41,568 nt of DNA. Source: Bacteroidaceae bacterium (GTDB taxonomy: Bacteria; Bacteroidota; Bacteroidia; Bacteroidales; Bacteroidaceae). Shown here piece after piece: positions 1-7,922 of this stretch. The notes beneath the pieces are model-generated. The model was not told the DNA's origin and did no database searches. It worked only from the letters and a program-made list of their open reading frames with translations. A program made the translations under genes and the position numbers. Within the stretch, counting starts at the first letter, position 1, and each line of letters opens with the position of its first letter. Location: assembly GCA_017445145.1 (NCBI GenBank), contig JAFSVI010000014.1, forward strand, positions 1 to 41,568, given 5' to 3'.

Positions 1-1093
1 CCACGCACATGGCCGCATGCACGCGCTTGCGCAGGCGCTCGTCGTCGGGGCGGCGGCGCAGGTCGATGCAATAGGAGGTGGTGAGCGATGTCAGTGCCGA
101 GTCGGCGCTCGAGAACGACGCCGCCACGATGCCGAGCACGAAGAACAGCGACGCCGCCTGCGAGCCACGCACGTAGGTGGTGAGCAGCGCGTCGCCCGCC
201 ACGCCGGACCCCACGGCCATGGTGAGCAGCACGCCGAGGGCGAGGAAGAGCATGTTCACGGGCACGAAGGCCACCCCGTAGGTGCACATGTCTTTCTGTG
301 CATCGGCCAGCGTGCGACACGTGAGGTTTTTCTGCATCATGTCCTGGTCCAGGCCCGTCATGACCACGACGATGAAGGCCCCGCTCACAAACTGCTTCAG
401 AAAATGGTGGGGCGAGGCCCAGTCGCCAAAGACGAAGATGCGGCTCATGTCGCTGTGGGCCACGGCGGCGACGGCCCCGGCCGGCGTGAGGCCGAGGTCG
501 GCAACCACGGCGGCGATGATGAGCACCAGCGCTGCCAGGAGGCACAGCGTCTGGAAGCTGTCGGTGAACACCAGCGTGGCGATGCCGCCGCGACGCGTGT
601 AGAGCCAGATGAGCATCACCATGGCCGCCGCGGTGACGGCGAAAGGCACACCCGCCCGCTCCAGCACGAAGTCCTGCAGGATCATGCACACGACATAGAA
701 CTTCAGAGCCGAACCCGTCAGCTTCGACAGTAGGAAGAACCACGCCCCGGTGGCGTAGGAGCGGCGCCCCAAGCGTTGACCCAGGTAGGCGTAGATGCTG
801 GTCAGGCCCAGGCGGTAGTAGAGCGGCAGCAGCACAAAGGCCACAGCCGCATAGCCCGCGATGAAGCCCAGGCACACCTGCAGGTAGGTCATCTGCGAGG
901 TGAGCACCATGCCCGGCACGCTCACAAAGGTAACGCCCGAGATGGATGCCCCCACCATGCCGAAGGCCACCATGTACCACGGCGCGCGGCCGTTGGCGCG
1001 GTAGAACGTGGCGTTGTCGGCGCCGCGCGCCGTGAGGCGGCTGATGGCGAGGAGGGCGGCGAAGTACGCCGCCACGATGGCAAGCGTCAGCAT
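1..1093 (-). CDS. Sodium:solute symporter (SSS family), 3' part missing
   Basis: I translated this frame by hand; it is open from an ATG at 1093 to the left edge, so about 364 N-terminal residues are present and the C-terminus lies outside the window. The product is an inner-membrane Na+-coupled transporter with repeated hydrophobic helices. SSS-like features are the early GASISGVTFVSVPGMV stretch, the WYMVAFGMVGAS segment before it, the MTGLDQDMMQKNL loop and the SSADSALTSLTTSYCID stretch near the edge. The start codon overlaps the stop of the upstream RNA methyltransferase gene by a few bases, indicating translational coupling as the last visible gene of the minus-strand operon that starts at the phosphatase. 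The substrate cannot be told. Family assignment is secure. Confidence 0.9.
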   Translation of the reverse strand, partial: MLTLAIVAAYFAALLAISRLTARGADNATFYRANGRAPWYMVAFGMVGASISGVTFVSVPGMVLTSQMTYLQVCLGFIAGYAAVAFVLLPLYYRLGLTSIYAYLGQRLGRRSYATGAWFFLLSKLTGSALKFYVVCMILQDFVLERAGVPFAVTAAAMVMLIWLYTRRGGIATLVFTDSFQTLCLLAALVLIIAAVVADLGLTPAGAVAAVAHSDMSRIFVFGDWASPHHFLKQFVSGAFIVVVMTGLDQDMMQKNLTCRTLADAQKDMCTYGVAFVPVNMLFLALGVLLTMAVGSGVAGDALLTTYVRGSQAASLFFVLGIVAASFSSADSALTSLTTSYCIDLRRRPDDERLRKRVHAAMCV

Positions 1094-1911
1094 GGGCAGC
1101 GCAGTTCCCAGAAGGCCACGGCTGCCGCCGCCGCCACGTTGAGCGAATCGACGCCGTGGGCCATGGGTATGCGCACCACGTAGTCCGCACCGGCAATGGT
1201 CGGCGCAGCCAGGCCGTCGCCCTCCGTGCCCATGACGATGGCCAGGCGCGCCTCGCTCTTGAGGCGCGCGTCGTCGAGCGGCAGCGAGTGGGGCGTCAGC
1301 GCCATGGCAGCGGTCTTGAAGCCCTCGCGCCGCAACAGCGCCTGCCAGTCGCCGCCCGGCGCCTCGAGCCACGTCCACGGCACGAGGAACACCGCCCCCA
1401 TCGACACGCGCACGGCGCGGCGGTTGAGGGGGTCGCAGCTCGTGGGCGTGAGCAGCACGGCGTCGATGGCCAGCGCCGCCGCCGAGCGGAAGATGGCACC
1501 GATGTTGGTGGTATCCACCACGCCGTCGATGACCACCACGCGACGGGCGCCGCGCACCACCTCCTCCACGCTGCGCAACGCCGGGCGGCGCATGGCGGCC
1601 AGCACGCCGCGCGTGAGCGTGTAGCCCGTGAGGGCTGCCAGCACCTGGCGCTCGCCGGTATAGACCGGCACGCCGCGCGGCAGACGCGCCACGAGGGGTG
1701 CGGCGTCGCCGTCGAGATGGCGTCGCTCGCACAGCAGCGACACGGGTTGCACGCCAGCGTCGAGGGCCGTGGCAATCACCTTGGGGCTCTCGGCGATGAA
1801 CAGCCCCTCGTCGGGCGACAGGCGGTTGCGCAGCTGCGCCTCGGTGAGGGCGCTGTAGGGCTCCACGCCGCGCTGCGTGAGCGCCGTCACCTCAATAAAA
1901 TCGCCGCACAT
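1087..1911 (-). CDS. SpoU/TrmH-family RNA 2'-O-methyltransferase
   Basis: A 274-residue SAM-dependent RNA ribose methyltransferase with a trefoil-knot (SPOUT) fold. An N-terminal substrate-binding part (LTEAQLRNR, FIAESPKVI) is followed by the three SpoU motifs: motif 1 around residues 128-143 (VIDGVVDTTNIGAIFRSA, with the conserved Asn and Arg), motif 2 (IVMGTEGDGL) and motif 3 (RIPMAHGVDSLNVAAAAAV). I chose the ATG at 1911, giving MCGDFIEV, because family members start close to this point; an in-frame ATG at 1935 would add eight residues and deepen the overlap with the DUF4250 gene. Target RNA (rRNA or tRNA) is not determined. It overlaps both neighbours, as expected inside an operon. Confidence 0.9.
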   Translation of the reverse strand: MCGDFIEVTALTQRGVEPYSALTEAQLRNRLSPDEGLFIAESPKVIATALDAGVQPVSLLCERRHLDGDAAPLVARLPRGVPVYTGERQVLAALTGYTLTRGVLAAMRRPALRSVEEVVRGARRVVVIDGVVDTTNIGAIFRSAAALAIDAVLLTPTSCDPLNRRAVRVSMGAVFLVPWTWLEAPGGDWQALLRREGFKTAAMALTPHSLPLDDARLKSEARLAIVMGTEGDGLAAPTIAGADYVVRIPMAHGVDSLNVAAAAAVAFWELRCPC

Positions 1912-2074
1912 GGCTGTCGTAGTCAAAGCCTTCACGCTGAAGCTGCGCCGTCAGCTCCCCGGCATCACGGCCGAAGGCTGCACACAGCTCGTCAAGTGTC
2001 TCATACTCACCGTCGCGAAGCAGCATGTTCACTGCCGAGACCAACATCGCGGGGTCGTGGGGTAAATGGTCCAT
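1892..2074 (-). CDS. DUF4250 small protein
   Basis: A 60-residue acidic protein beginning MDHLPHDPAMLVSAVNML and ending in GFDYDSHVRRFY. The opening (LP-DP-ML-S-VNM-LRD) and the closing G-YDY/FDYD segment match the DUF4250 family, short cytosolic proteins of unknown function found in Bacteroidota and Firmicutes. It lies 26 bp downstream of the phosphatase gene and its 3' end overlaps the methyltransferase start, so it is most likely co-transcribed. No catalytic motif is visible. Identification rests on the characteristic N-terminus and length; no function can be given. Confidence 0.85.
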   Translation of the reverse strand: MDHLPHDPAMLVSAVNMLLRDGEYETLDELCAAFGRDAGELTAQLQREGFDYDSHVRRFY

Positions 2075-2100
2075 GATAAGTAGTTAATCGATATTGTGCG

Positions 2101-2556
2101 CTACAGCGCCGCGAGGATGGCGCGGCAACCCTCATCGACATCGCGCCACGTGGCATCGAAGTCGCCCGTGTACCACGGGTCGGCAACGTCGCCCGGACGC
2201 GACGTGAAGTCCAGCAGCCGCCGGATCTTGCCCTCGGGGTCGCCGCCACAGATGCGCCTCATGTTGCGGATGTTCCACTCGTCCATGCCCACGAGCAGGT
2301 CGTAGCGCGAGTAGTCGTCGGCGCGCAGCTGGCGCGCACGCTTGCCGGCACACCCTATGCCATGTTCGGCGAGCTTGCGGCGCGCCGGCGGGTACACGGC
2401 GTTGCCAATCTCCTCCGTCGAGGTGGCCGCCGAGGCGATGTGGAACTCGGCAGAGCGCCCGGCCTCATCCACGAGAGCCTTCATGACGAACTCTGCCATC
2501 GGGCTGCGGCAGATGTTGCCGTGGCACACGAAAAGGATAGCTGTCTGCTTCATCAT
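2101..2556 (-). CDS. Low-molecular-weight protein tyrosine phosphatase
   Basis: A 151-residue cytosolic phosphatase hydrolysing phosphotyrosine. The CX5R phosphate-binding loop is CHGNICR at residues 11-17, starting with nucleophile Cys11 and ending with Arg17, and the general acid Asp126 lies in ADPWYTGDF. Length is typical for the family. The start is one of two adjacent ATG codons (2556 or 2553). It is the first gene of the minus-strand operon. A TACCTTTG promoter core lies only five bases upstream (minus strand, 2569-2562), so the mRNA may be leaderless. In Bacteroidota such enzymes often accompany capsule tyrosine kinases, but none is present here, so the physiological target is open. 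Confidence 0.95.
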   Translation of the reverse strand: MMKQTAILFVCHGNICRSPMAEFVMKALVDEAGRSAEFHIASAATSTEEIGNAVYPPARRKLAEHGIGCAGKRARQLRADDYSRYDLLVGMDEWNIRNMRRICGGDPEGKIRRLLDFTSRPGDVADPWYTGDFDATWRDVDEGCRAILAAL

Positions 2557-2560
2557 GGGC

Positions 2561-2632
2561 GCAAAGGTAGTGAAAATAGCTTAAAGTTTGCGTGCCGGAG
2601 GACAAAGTTTAAGCTATTTTCACTACCTTTGC
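2561..2632. promoter_or_regulatory. Divergent promoter within a 25-bp perfect inverted repeat
   Basis: Bases 2561-2585 are the exact reverse complement of 2608-2632, with 22 bp between; pairing continues four more bases inward after one mismatch. Each arm carries a TACCTTTG match to the Bacteroidota -7 element: 2624-2631 on plus, facing the CobW gene, and 2569-2562 on minus, facing the phosphatase. At the usual distance neither core has a TTTG -33 box. The repeat lies upstream of both predicted transcription starts, so it acts as DNA, perhaps as twin operators overlapping the cores. A metal-responsive regulator such as Zur is possible given the CobW neighbour, but this is inference. Confidence 0.7.
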
Positions 2633-2676
2633 GGGCTTCAACACAACAGACAGCAACAAAACCCACCATACACACC

Positions 2677-3891
2677 ATGCACAAACAAATCCCCGTGCTG
2701 CTGCTCACAGGCTATCTCGGCAGCGGCAAGACAACGCTCCTCAACCGCATACTCAACAACCGCCGCGGCATACGCTTCGCTGTCATCGTCAACGACATCG
2801 GTGAGGTCAACATCGACGCCGACCTCATCGAGAAAGGAGGCATCGTCAACCAGAGCGACGACAGCCTCGTGGCGCTGCAAAACGGATGCATCTGCTGCAC
2901 ACTCAAGATGGACCTCGTGCAGCAACTCTGCGACATCACACGCCAGGAGACATTCGACTACATCGTCATCGAGGCCAGCGGCATCTGCGAGCCGGCACCC
3001 ATAGCGCAGACCATCTGCTCCATTCCCACCATGGGCATGGAGTACGTGCGCCACGGGGTGCCTGTCATCGACTGCATAGCCACCGTCGTCGATGCGCTGC
3101 GCATGCGCGACGAGTTCGGCAGCGGCCACGACCTGCTCCGCCCCAACCTCGAGGAGGACGACATCGAGAACCTCGTCATACAGCAGATAGAGTTCTGCAA
3201 CATCATACTCCTGAACAAGGCATCCGAGGTAACACCCGACGAGCTCGGACGCATAAAGGCCATCATACGCTCCATACAGCCCAAGGCTGCCATCATCGAA
3301 TGCGACTACTGCGACGTCGATTTCGACCGCATTCTCGGCACTGGCATGTTCGACTTCGACGACGTGGCCACCTCGGCCGCATGGATTGACCAAATCGAGA
3401 ACCGCCACGACGACGACGACCATCACCACGGCGACCACCATCACCACGATGACCACCACGACGACCACCACGGCGCCCACCACCACCATCACCACCACCA
3501 CGACGAGGGCGAAGCCGAGGAGTACGGCATCGGCACCTTTGTCTATTACCGCCGCCAGCCCCTCAGCCTGGGCCTCTTCGACGAGTTTGTGGCGCGCCAC
3601 TGGCCGCGCACCATCATCCGCGCCAAGGGCATCTGCTGGTTCGCCAGCGAACCCGACACCTGCTACGTCTTCGAGCAGGCAGGCCGCCAGGTGTCGCTGC
3701 GCAACGCCGGACAGTGGTATGCCACCATGCCCGCCGACGAACTCGCCGACTTCAAGGCCCGCACACCGGCCCTCGAGCGCGACTGGGACGAGCGCTATGG
3801 CGACCGCATGCAGAAGCTCGTGTTCATAGGCCAGCACCTCGACCGCGAGGCCATCACCGCAGCCCTCGACAGCTGCCTCGTAGCCCAGTAG
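2677..3891 (+). CDS. CobW/G3E-family GTPase with His-rich loop (putative zinc chaperone)
   Basis: A 404-residue G3E GTPase of the CobW/YjiA/ZNG group, which bind zinc or cobalt and insert metal into client proteins. Walker A is GYLGSGKTT (residues 12-20), the family metal site CICC is at 71-74, and the switch region is VIEASGICEP. A loop at about residues 243-280 carries 20 histidines among Asp residues, a probable metal-collecting segment. The CobW C-terminal domain follows (GICWFASEP, QWYATMP). The frame is open further upstream, but the ATG at 2677 is chosen because Walker A directly follows it and a TACCTTTG core lies about 50 bp upstream. Zinc is the most likely metal; no cobalamin genes are nearby. 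Confidence 0.9.
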   Translation: MHKQIPVLLLTGYLGSGKTTLLNRILNNRRGIRFAVIVNDIGEVNIDADLIEKGGIVNQSDDSLVALQNGCICCTLKMDLVQQLCDITRQETFDYIVIEASGICEPAPIAQTICSIPTMGMEYVRHGVPVIDCIATVVDALRMRDEFGSGHDLLRPNLEEDDIENLVIQQIEFCNIILLNKASEVTPDELGRIKAIIRSIQPKAAIIECDYCDVDFDRILGTGMFDFDDVATSAAWIDQIENRHDDDDHHHGDHHHHDDHHDDHHGAHHHHHHHHDEGEAEEYGIGTFVYYRRQPLSLGLFDEFVARHWPRTIIRAKGICWFASEPDTCYVFEQAGRQVSLRNAGQWYATMPADELADFKARTPALERDWDERYGDRMQKLVFIGQHLDREAITAALDSCLVAQ

Positions 3892-4000
3892 GCACACGCC
3901 GGACAACAGGCAGGCACATGCCAGACGCCAGCCAGACACCCGCCGCAACCCGAAGCACGTCAGAAAAACACCCCACGAGGCAAAAAAAGAGCCGTTTTGC

Positions 4001-4031
4001 TTTGCCATGTCGGGAGAATGGCGTAACTTTG
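4001..4031 (+). promoter_or_regulatory. rpsP promoter
   Basis: TTTG (4001-4004), a 19-nt spacer, then TAACTTTG (4024-4031): a complete match to the Bacteroidota sigma-ABfr consensus TTTG-N19-TAnnTTTG. It lies 62 nt upstream of the rpsP start codon and is the natural promoter for it. Confidence 0.85.
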
Positions 4032-4093
4032 CGCCCGCTGTCACGTGATGGCAGCATGAGTTTCAAACCTATAACAACACCAAACAACTTTTT

Positions 4094-4645
4094 ATGGCAA
4101 CAAAAATCAGACTGCAGCGCCACGGCCGTAAGGGCTATGCCTTCTACAGCATCGTGATCGCTGATGTAAGAGCTCCGCGCGACGGTAAGTTTACAGAGAA
4201 GATTGGAACCTACAACCCCAACACCAATCCTGCCACTGTAGATTTGAACTTCGAGCGCGCACTCTACTGGGTGGAGACAGGCGCACAGCCCACCGACACC
4301 GCACGCAACATCCTCTCCCACGAAGGCGTCTATCTCATGAAGCACCTGCGCGGCGGAGTGAAGAAGGGAGCCTTCGACGAGGCCACGGCACAGGTCAAGT
4401 TCAACGCCTGGAAGGCCGACCGCCAGAAGGGCCTCAAGGCCATCGAGGCCCAGGTGGCTGCCGACAAGAAGGCCGCTGCCGCTGCCGCCCTCGAGGCCGA
4501 GAAGAAGACCAACGAAGAGATCGCAAAGAAAGTAGCCGACAAGAAGGCTGCCGAGGCTGCCGCAAAGGCCGAAGCCGAGGCTGCCGCCAAGGCTGAGGCT
4601 GCTGCAAGTGAAACCGCAGCGACGGAGGCACCGGCAGAGGCTTAA
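4094..4645 (+). CDS. rpsP: 30S ribosomal protein S16 with Ala/Lys-rich tail
   Basis: Small-subunit ribosomal protein S16. The conserved core is residues 1 to about 90: [39 protein letters not shown] and the [16 protein letters not shown] segment. A C-terminal extension of roughly 90 residues rich in Ala, Lys and Glu follows, which would form a charged helix. The protein is about twice the length of E. coli S16 but typical of Bacteroidota. It has its own consensus promoter and appears monocistronic; a weak hairpin follows the stop. Confidence 0.97.
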   Translation: MATKIRLQRHGRKGYAFYSIVIADVRAPRDGKFTEKIGTYNPNTNPATVDLNFERALYWVETGAQPTDTARNILSHEGVYLMKHLRGGVKKGAFDEATAQVKFNAWKADRQKGLKAIEAQVAADKKAAAAAALEAEKKTNEEIAKKVADKKAAEAAAKAEAEAAAKAEAAASETAATEAPAEA

Positions 4646-4689
4646 CCCAACTTCCAAACAAATATTTCTTTCCAAACAAGCATACGGGA

Positions 4690-4715
4690 GGCGTGGCTGT
4701 GAAGCCGCGCCTTCT
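4690..4715 (+). terminator. Possible weak terminator after rpsP
   Basis: A 9-bp stem (4690-4698 with 4703-4711, one G-U pair, four-base loop) is followed only by TTCT, 45 bp after the rpsP stop. Position fits a terminator, but there is no real T-run, so this is a low-confidence call. Confidence 0.35.
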
Positions 4716-4738
4716 CGCGTCTATGCACCGCAATGACA

Positions 4739-4782
4739 AACCGGCGCTCCCGCGATGGCGAACCGGCACTCCCGCGATGGCG
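4739..4782. repeat. 22-bp tandem repeat, two copies
   Basis: Two adjacent 22-bp units (4739-4760 and 4761-4782) differ at one base (G to A in the middle of the unit). They lie in the 280-bp spacer between rpsP and rseC, which otherwise holds a possible hairpin and the rseC promoter. Units of the form CCGGCGCTCCCGCGATGGCG resemble interspersed GC-rich repeats. No coding potential or function is evident. Confidence 0.8.
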
Positions 4783-4882
4783 CAGCCGCACGCCCGGGGT
4801 GTCAGCCGCACGCCAATGTTAAAAAACATGAAGCACTAATCATTTTTAGGTATCGCGCGTACATTATATAAGCAATTAATGC

Positions 4883-4890
4883 TATCTTTG
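4883..4890 (+). promoter_or_regulatory. Probable -7 element of the rseC-rnf operon
   Basis: TATCTTTG matches TAnnTTTG 35 bp upstream of the rseC start. No clear TTTG -33 box lies at the expected distance; the region upstream is AT-rich. This is the only good promoter core before the rnf genes and probably drives the whole operon. Confidence 0.6.
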
Positions 4891-4925
4891 CAGCACTTTT
4901 GCAAAGTCTGCATAGCACACGAGGC

Positions 4926-5369
4926 ATGAACAACGACGTGATACGCCACGCAGGAGTGGTGAAAGCCATTGATGGTCAGCACGTTCGCGTAACCATACTG
5001 CAAGCCACGGCTTGCGGAGGCTGCGCGGCGCGTGCCATGTGTTCGAGCGCCGAGGCCAAGGAGAAAGAGGTCGATGTCACCGACGACAAAGCCGGCACCC
5101 TCGCCGTGGGACAGGCGGTGTGGCTCGAGGGCCGCATGGCCGACAGCCGCACGGCAGCCATCGTGGCCTACGGCGTGCCGCTGCTCGTGATGGTGGCCGT
5201 GCTCGCAGCCACCGTCGGCGCCACCGGCAGCGAGCCCCTCGCCGCCGTGCTCGCCTTGGCCTCCGTGGCAGCATACTACGCCATCGTGCGCCTCTTCTTC
5301 CGCCAGCGGCTGCAGCGCACCTTCTCCTTCGCCATCCGCCACGGCGAGCCACCGCGCGCCGAGGCGTGA
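4926..5369 (+). CDS. rseC: RseC/MucC-type SoxR-reducing system protein
   Basis: A 147-residue inner-membrane protein of the RseC/MucC family. The N-terminal cytosolic part carries a Cys cluster, C30-x2-C33-x5-C39 (ACGGCAARAMC), as in homologues, followed by two transmembrane helices at about residues 77-98 and 103-123. I chose the ATG at 4926, giving MNNDVIRHAG; an earlier in-frame ATG at 4899 lies within 10 bp of the -7 element. In Bacteroidota this gene regularly leads the rnf operon and is thought to assist Rnf-linked redox or Fe-S functions; the exact role here is inferred from position. Confidence 0.85.
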   Translation: MNNDVIRHAGVVKAIDGQHVRVTILQATACGGCAARAMCSSAEAKEKEVDVTDDKAGTLAVGQAVWLEGRMADSRTAAIVAYGVPLLVMVAVLAATVGATGSEPLAAVLALASVAAYYAIVRLFFRQRLQRTFSFAIRHGEPPRAEA

Positions 5370-5419
5370 CCCCACCCCACAGCCATCATAACTCAAAACT
5401 ATAAAACCTATCAACACTT

Positions 5420-6424
5420 ATGAATGTAATCCTGATTGCAGTAATCGTTCTTGGAACCATCGGACTGGTGAGCGCGCTCATCCTCTTCCTGGCAGCCAAG
5501 AAGTTTGCTGTCCATGAAGACGAGCGCATCGGCCTCGTCGCAGAGGTCCTGCCCGGAGCCAACTGCGGCGGCTGCGGCTTTCCCGGCTGCGGCGGTTTCG
5601 CCTCGGCATGCGTGAAGGCTGCCACCGACAAAGGCTCGCTCGAAGGCATGCTCTGCCCCGTGGGCGGACAGCCCGTGATGGAGAAGGTGGCCGGCATCCT
5701 CGGCATGACAGCCGAGGCCACGGCGCCGAAGGTGGCCGTGGTGCGATGCAACGGCACCTGCGAGAGCCGCCCGCGCGTGGCCGAGTTCGACGGTGCCCGC
5801 AGCTGCCGCGTGCAGCAGATGCTGGGCTCGGGCGAGACGGCATGTGCCTACGGCTGCCTCGGCTGCGGCGACTGCGTGGCCGCCTGCAAGTTCGGCGCCA
5901 TAAGCATGAACCCCGCCACAGGCCTCCCCGAGGTCGATGAGGAGAAATGCACCGCCTGCGGCGCCTGCGCCAAGGCATGCCCGCGCTCCATCATCGAAAT
6001 CCGCCTCAAGGGCCTGAAGAACCGCCGCGTCGTGGTGCTCTGCAACAACAAGGACAAGGGCGCACAGACGCGCAAGGCATGCGCCGTGGGATGCATAGCC
6101 TGCCAGAAGTGCGTCAAGGTGTGCAAGTTCGAAGCCATCACCGTAGATCAGAACCTCGCACACATCGATGCCGAGAAGTGCAAGCTCTGCCGCAAGTGCG
6201 AGGACGAATGCCCGCAGAACGCCATACACGCCTTCAACTTCCCGCCACGCAAACCCAAGGCAGAAGCAACGGCAGACGCCGCAGCTGCAAAGCCGGCAGC
6301 AGCACCCGCAGCAAAGCCGACAGCAGCACCCGCAGCAAAGCCGGCAGCAGCACCCGCAGCAAAGCCGGCAGCAGAGGCCACAGCCGCCCAGCCCGTCGCC
6401 GCCACAGCGCAGCCCCAATCGTAA
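5420..6424 (+). CDS. rnfB: Rnf complex subunit B (Fe-S ferredoxin subunit)
   Basis: Electron-entry subunit of the Rnf ferredoxin:NAD+ oxidoreductase, 334 residues. An N-terminal membrane helix (residues 1-26) is followed by the RnfB-type [4Fe-4S] motif C49-x2-C52-x4-C57 with Cys79, then several ferredoxin-like Cys clusters (CLGCGDCVAACK, CTACGACAKACP, CIACQKCVKVCK, CKLCRKCEDECP). It accepts electrons from reduced ferredoxin at the cytosolic face. After the last cluster comes an unusual Ala/Pro/Lys-rich tail built from 24-bp DNA repeats. The gene is followed 25 bp later by rnfC. Confidence 0.97.
   Translation: MNVILIAVIVLGTIGLVSALILFLAAKKFAVHEDERIGLVAEVLPGANCGGCGFPGCGGFASACVKAATDKGSLEGMLCPVGGQPVMEKVAGILGMTAEATAPKVAVVRCNGTCESRPRVAEFDGARSCRVQQMLGSGETACAYGCLGCGDCVAACKFGAISMNPATGLPEVDEEKCTACGACAKACPRSIIEIRLKGLKNRRVVVLCNNKDKGAQTRKACAVGCIACQKCVKVCKFEAITVDQNLAHIDAEKCKLCRKCEDECPQNAIHAFNFPPRKPKAEATADAAAAKPAAAPAAKPTAAPAAKPAAAPAAKPAAEATAAQPVAATAQPQS
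6287..6375 (+). repeat. 24-bp in-frame repeats in the rnfB tail
   Basis: Three 24-bp units (6287-6310, 6311-6334, 6335-6358) and a partial fourth encode the octapeptide AKPAAAPA with one Pro-to-Thr type variant at the third repeat position. They form a flexible Ala/Pro/Lys tether after the Fe-S domains of RnfB. Near-identical DNA units suggest recent expansion by slippage. Confidence 0.85.
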
Positions 6425-6449
6425 ATCGTAAATCGTCAAATCGTAAATA

Positions 6450-7817
6450 ATGAAGACATTCCACATAGGCGGCGTTCATCCCGCCGAAAACAAGCTCTCG
6501 GCTGCCAGCCCCATACGCGTGGCAGCACTGCCCAAGCAAGCCGTCTTCTCCATGTTCCAGCACATCGGCGCACCAGCCGTGCCTGTCGTCAAGCGCGGCG
6601 ACGAGGTGAAGGTGGGTACCCTCCTGGGCGAAGCCGGCAAGGGCCTCAGCGTGCCCGTCTTCTCCAGCGTCAGCGGCAAGGTCGCGAAGGTTGAACCCGT
6701 GCTCGACAGCAGCGGCACGCGCCGCATGGCCGTCGTGGTCGATGTCGCCGGCGACGAATGGGAGGAGAGCATAGACCGCACAGACAAGCTCGTGACGTTC
6801 AAGGACCTGGGGTCCATCACCGCCGAGGAGGTCGTCAGCCGCATCAAGGCTGCCGGCATCGTGGGCATGGGCGGAGCCACCTTCCCCACCGGCGTGAAGC
6901 TCATGCCGCCCCCCGGCACCAAGGCCGAGGCCATCATCGTCAACGCGGTGGAGTGTGAGCCCTACCTCACCGCCGACCACCGCCTCATGCTCGAGAAGCC
7001 CGAGCAGATACTGGTGGGCATACAGCTCATCAAGCACGCCGTGAACTGCTCAAAGGCATACATCGGCATCGAGATGAACAAGCCCGACGCCATCAAGCTG
7101 CTCAGCGACATGCTGCGCGAGAAGGCCGCCCAGTACCCCGGCATCGAGGTGGTGCCTCTGAAGGTGAAGTACCCGCAGGGCGGCGAGAAGCAGCTCATCG
7201 ACGCCGTCATCGGGCGTCAGGTGCCGGCACCGCCCGCACTGCCCATCAACGTGGGCGCCATCGTGCAGAACGTGGGCACGGTGTATGCCATCTACGAGGC
7301 CGTGACGAAGCGCAAGCCCCTCATCGAGCGCATCATAACCGTCACGGGTAAAAGCGTTGCTCAACCCACAAACTTCCTCGCACGCATAGGCACACCCATG
7401 CAGCAGCTCATCGACGAAGCCGGTGGCCTGCCCGCCGACACGGGCAAGATCATCGGCGGCGGACCCATGATGGGACGCGCCCTCATGTCGCTCGACGTGC
7501 CCGTGACGAAAGGCTCCAGCGGACTGCTCCTCATGACAGAGGCCGAGAGCCGCCGCGCCACGCCGCAGCCATGCATACGCTGCGCCAAGTGTGTGGGGGC
7601 ATGCCCCATGGGCCTCGAACCATACCTCCTGGCCGCCCAGGCCCGCAACAAGGACTGGGAAGGGTGCGAGAAGAACGACGTCACCTCGTGCATCGAGTGC
7701 GGCTCGTGTGCCTTCACCTGCCCCAGCAGCCGACCCCTGCTCGACAACATACGCGTGGCCAAGCAGACCGTCATGGGCATCATCAAGGCCCGCCACATGG
7801 AGGCCATCAAGAAGTAG
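6450..7817 (+). CDS. rnfC: Rnf complex subunit C (NADH-binding subunit)
   Basis: A 455-residue peripheral subunit that carries the NADH and flavin site of Rnf. The start MKTFHIGGVHP, the glycine-rich GIVGMGGATFPTGVKLMPP segment and VNAVECEPYLTADHRLM are diagnostic of RnfC/Nqo1-like proteins. Two [4Fe-4S] motifs lie near the C-terminus: C375-x2-C378-x2-C381-x3-C385 and C414-x2-C417-x2-C420-x3-C424. The length is shorter than the E. coli protein because the repetitive C-terminal tail is absent, as is usual outside Proteobacteria. Followed by a 105-bp gap before rnfD. Confidence 0.97.
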   Translation: MKTFHIGGVHPAENKLSAASPIRVAALPKQAVFSMFQHIGAPAVPVVKRGDEVKVGTLLGEAGKGLSVPVFSSVSGKVAKVEPVLDSSGTRRMAVVVDVAGDEWEESIDRTDKLVTFKDLGSITAEEVVSRIKAAGIVGMGGATFPTGVKLMPPPGTKAEAIIVNAVECEPYLTADHRLMLEKPEQILVGIQLIKHAVNCSKAYIGIEMNKPDAIKLLSDMLREKAAQYPGIEVVPLKVKYPQGGEKQLIDAVIGRQVPAPPALPINVGAIVQNVGTVYAIYEAVTKRKPLIERIITVTGKSVAQPTNFLARIGTPMQQLIDEAGGLPADTGKIIGGGPMMGRALMSLDVPVTKGSSGLLLMTEAESRRATPQPCIRCAKCVGACPMGLEPYLLAAQARNKDWEGCEKNDVTSCIECGSCAFTCPSSRPLLDNIRVAKQTVMGIIKARHMEAIKK

Positions 7818-7922
7818 TGTTCAAAAAGGTAAGAATAGAATCACTTTTTCCCTCACATCCACGACACGTTTTCCAAGGCATCCATTGCGAACAACGATAG
7901 TGATGTGTGAATCCAACAAAAT

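Noticed and set aside
17-1183. Plus-strand open frames of up to 238 residues at the left end
   Set aside because: They are His/Arg/Gly-rich shadows of the minus-strand sodium:solute symporter, whose frame is full of membrane helices and SSS motifs and simply has no stop inside the window.
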